Source: Verrucomicrobiota bacterium (GTDB lineage: Bacteria; Verrucomicrobiota; Verrucomicrobiia; Verrucomicrobiales; DEV007). Taken from it: a stretch of DNA of 14,976 bases. The stretch is taken from NCBI GenBank assembly GCA_020629815.1, contig JAHDCN010000042.1, positions 1 to 14,976 on the forward strand, given 5' to 3'. The notes below the pieces were generated by a model. That model was not told the origin of the DNA. It ran no database searches and saw nothing but the letters and a program-made list of their open reading frames with translations. Within the stretch, counting starts at the first letter, position 1, and each line of letters begins with the position of its first letter. Shown here one piece after another: positions 14,887 to 14,976 of this stretch. The position numbers and the translations under genes were made by a program.

Positions 14887-14976
14887 TTACTTCGTTACCC
14901 GAAAGATCCCTTTCATAACCCCCCAGTGTCCGGGGAAGGTGCAAACAAAGCCGTAGTCCCCGGGCTCTTCCGGAGC
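14887..14976 (-). CDS. C-terminal end of a second azurin/plastocyanin-like copper domain (5' partial)
   Basis: Only 29 codons and a TAA stop lie in the window; the gene begins beyond the right edge. The fragment reads APEEPGDYGFVCTFPGHWGV and continues MKGIFRVTK, holding three of the four type 1 copper ligands in azurin spacing: Cys, His five residues later, and Met four after that. It closely matches the end of the plus-strand gene at 1-498 ([20 protein letters not shown]), so the two belong to the same domain family. The fragment is too short to name the full protein. Its stop is three bases from that of the propeller gene. Confidence 0.82.
   Translation of the reverse strand, partial: APEEPGDYGFVCTFPGHWGVMKGIFRVTK

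Overview
The window looks like chromosomal DNA from a Verrucomicrobiota-type (PVC group) bacterium. This is inferred from gene style: azurin-like copper domains fused to the ends of larger proteins, a secreted PQQ-type beta-propeller, an exported SAM methyltransferase of a PVC-typical form, a Gfo/Idh/MocA-fold protein, and few Shine-Dalgarno sites. It is gene-dense, with no rRNA, tRNA, insertion sequence, phage gene or CRISPR array seen. No stretch over 300 bases lacks a gene; the longest gaps are about 136 bases (5204-5339) and 134 bases (12700-12833), and both appear regulatory.

Layout. 1-498 (+): the C-terminal end of a protein carrying an azurin/plastocyanin-like copper domain, cut by the window edge. 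578-2199 (+): rsfS and cinA, overlapping at ATGA. 2264-4411 (+): a large envelope protein with Ig-like, ASH-like and FN3-like domains and a C-terminal membrane anchor. 4418-5203 (-): a rhomboid-fold membrane protein without visible catalytic residues and with a CxxC/CxxC tail. 5340-10141 (+): the glycine cleavage genes gcvT-gcvH-gcvP, then a MTH1-like Nudix hydrolase that overlaps gcvP by ATGA. 10160-11092 (+): a two-domain GNAT acetyltransferase. 11089-12699 (-): an acidic, disordered N-terminus fused to a Gfo/Idh/MocA fold whose catalytic residues are all replaced. 12834-13583 (+): an exported methyltransferase. 13603-14883 (+): a secreted PQQ-like beta-propeller. 14887-14976 (-): the tail of a second azurin-like protein, so both window edges hold the same kind of copper domain.

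Functionally, gcvTHP encode the T, H and P proteins that oxidise glycine and feed one-carbon units to tetrahydrofolate; the L protein (dihydrolipoamide dehydrogenase) is not here. rsfS and cinA are housekeeping genes. The rest is mostly envelope or poorly characterised.

The most notable unexplained structure is between the rhomboid-like gene and gcvT (5247-5325). Three TAAC-N3-GTT(A/C) elements lie exactly 22 bp apart with alternating central triplets, and neighbouring arms are exact reverse complements. On the minus strand the region reads as a four-arm, mutually exclusive hairpin set ending in a weak stem plus six T: an attenuator-like layout ahead of the rhomboid-like gene. The same sequence could instead be an array of DNA operators for gcvT. 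A second notable region is 12708-12826, where two divergent promoter-like sequences would place both transcripts almost at their start codons.
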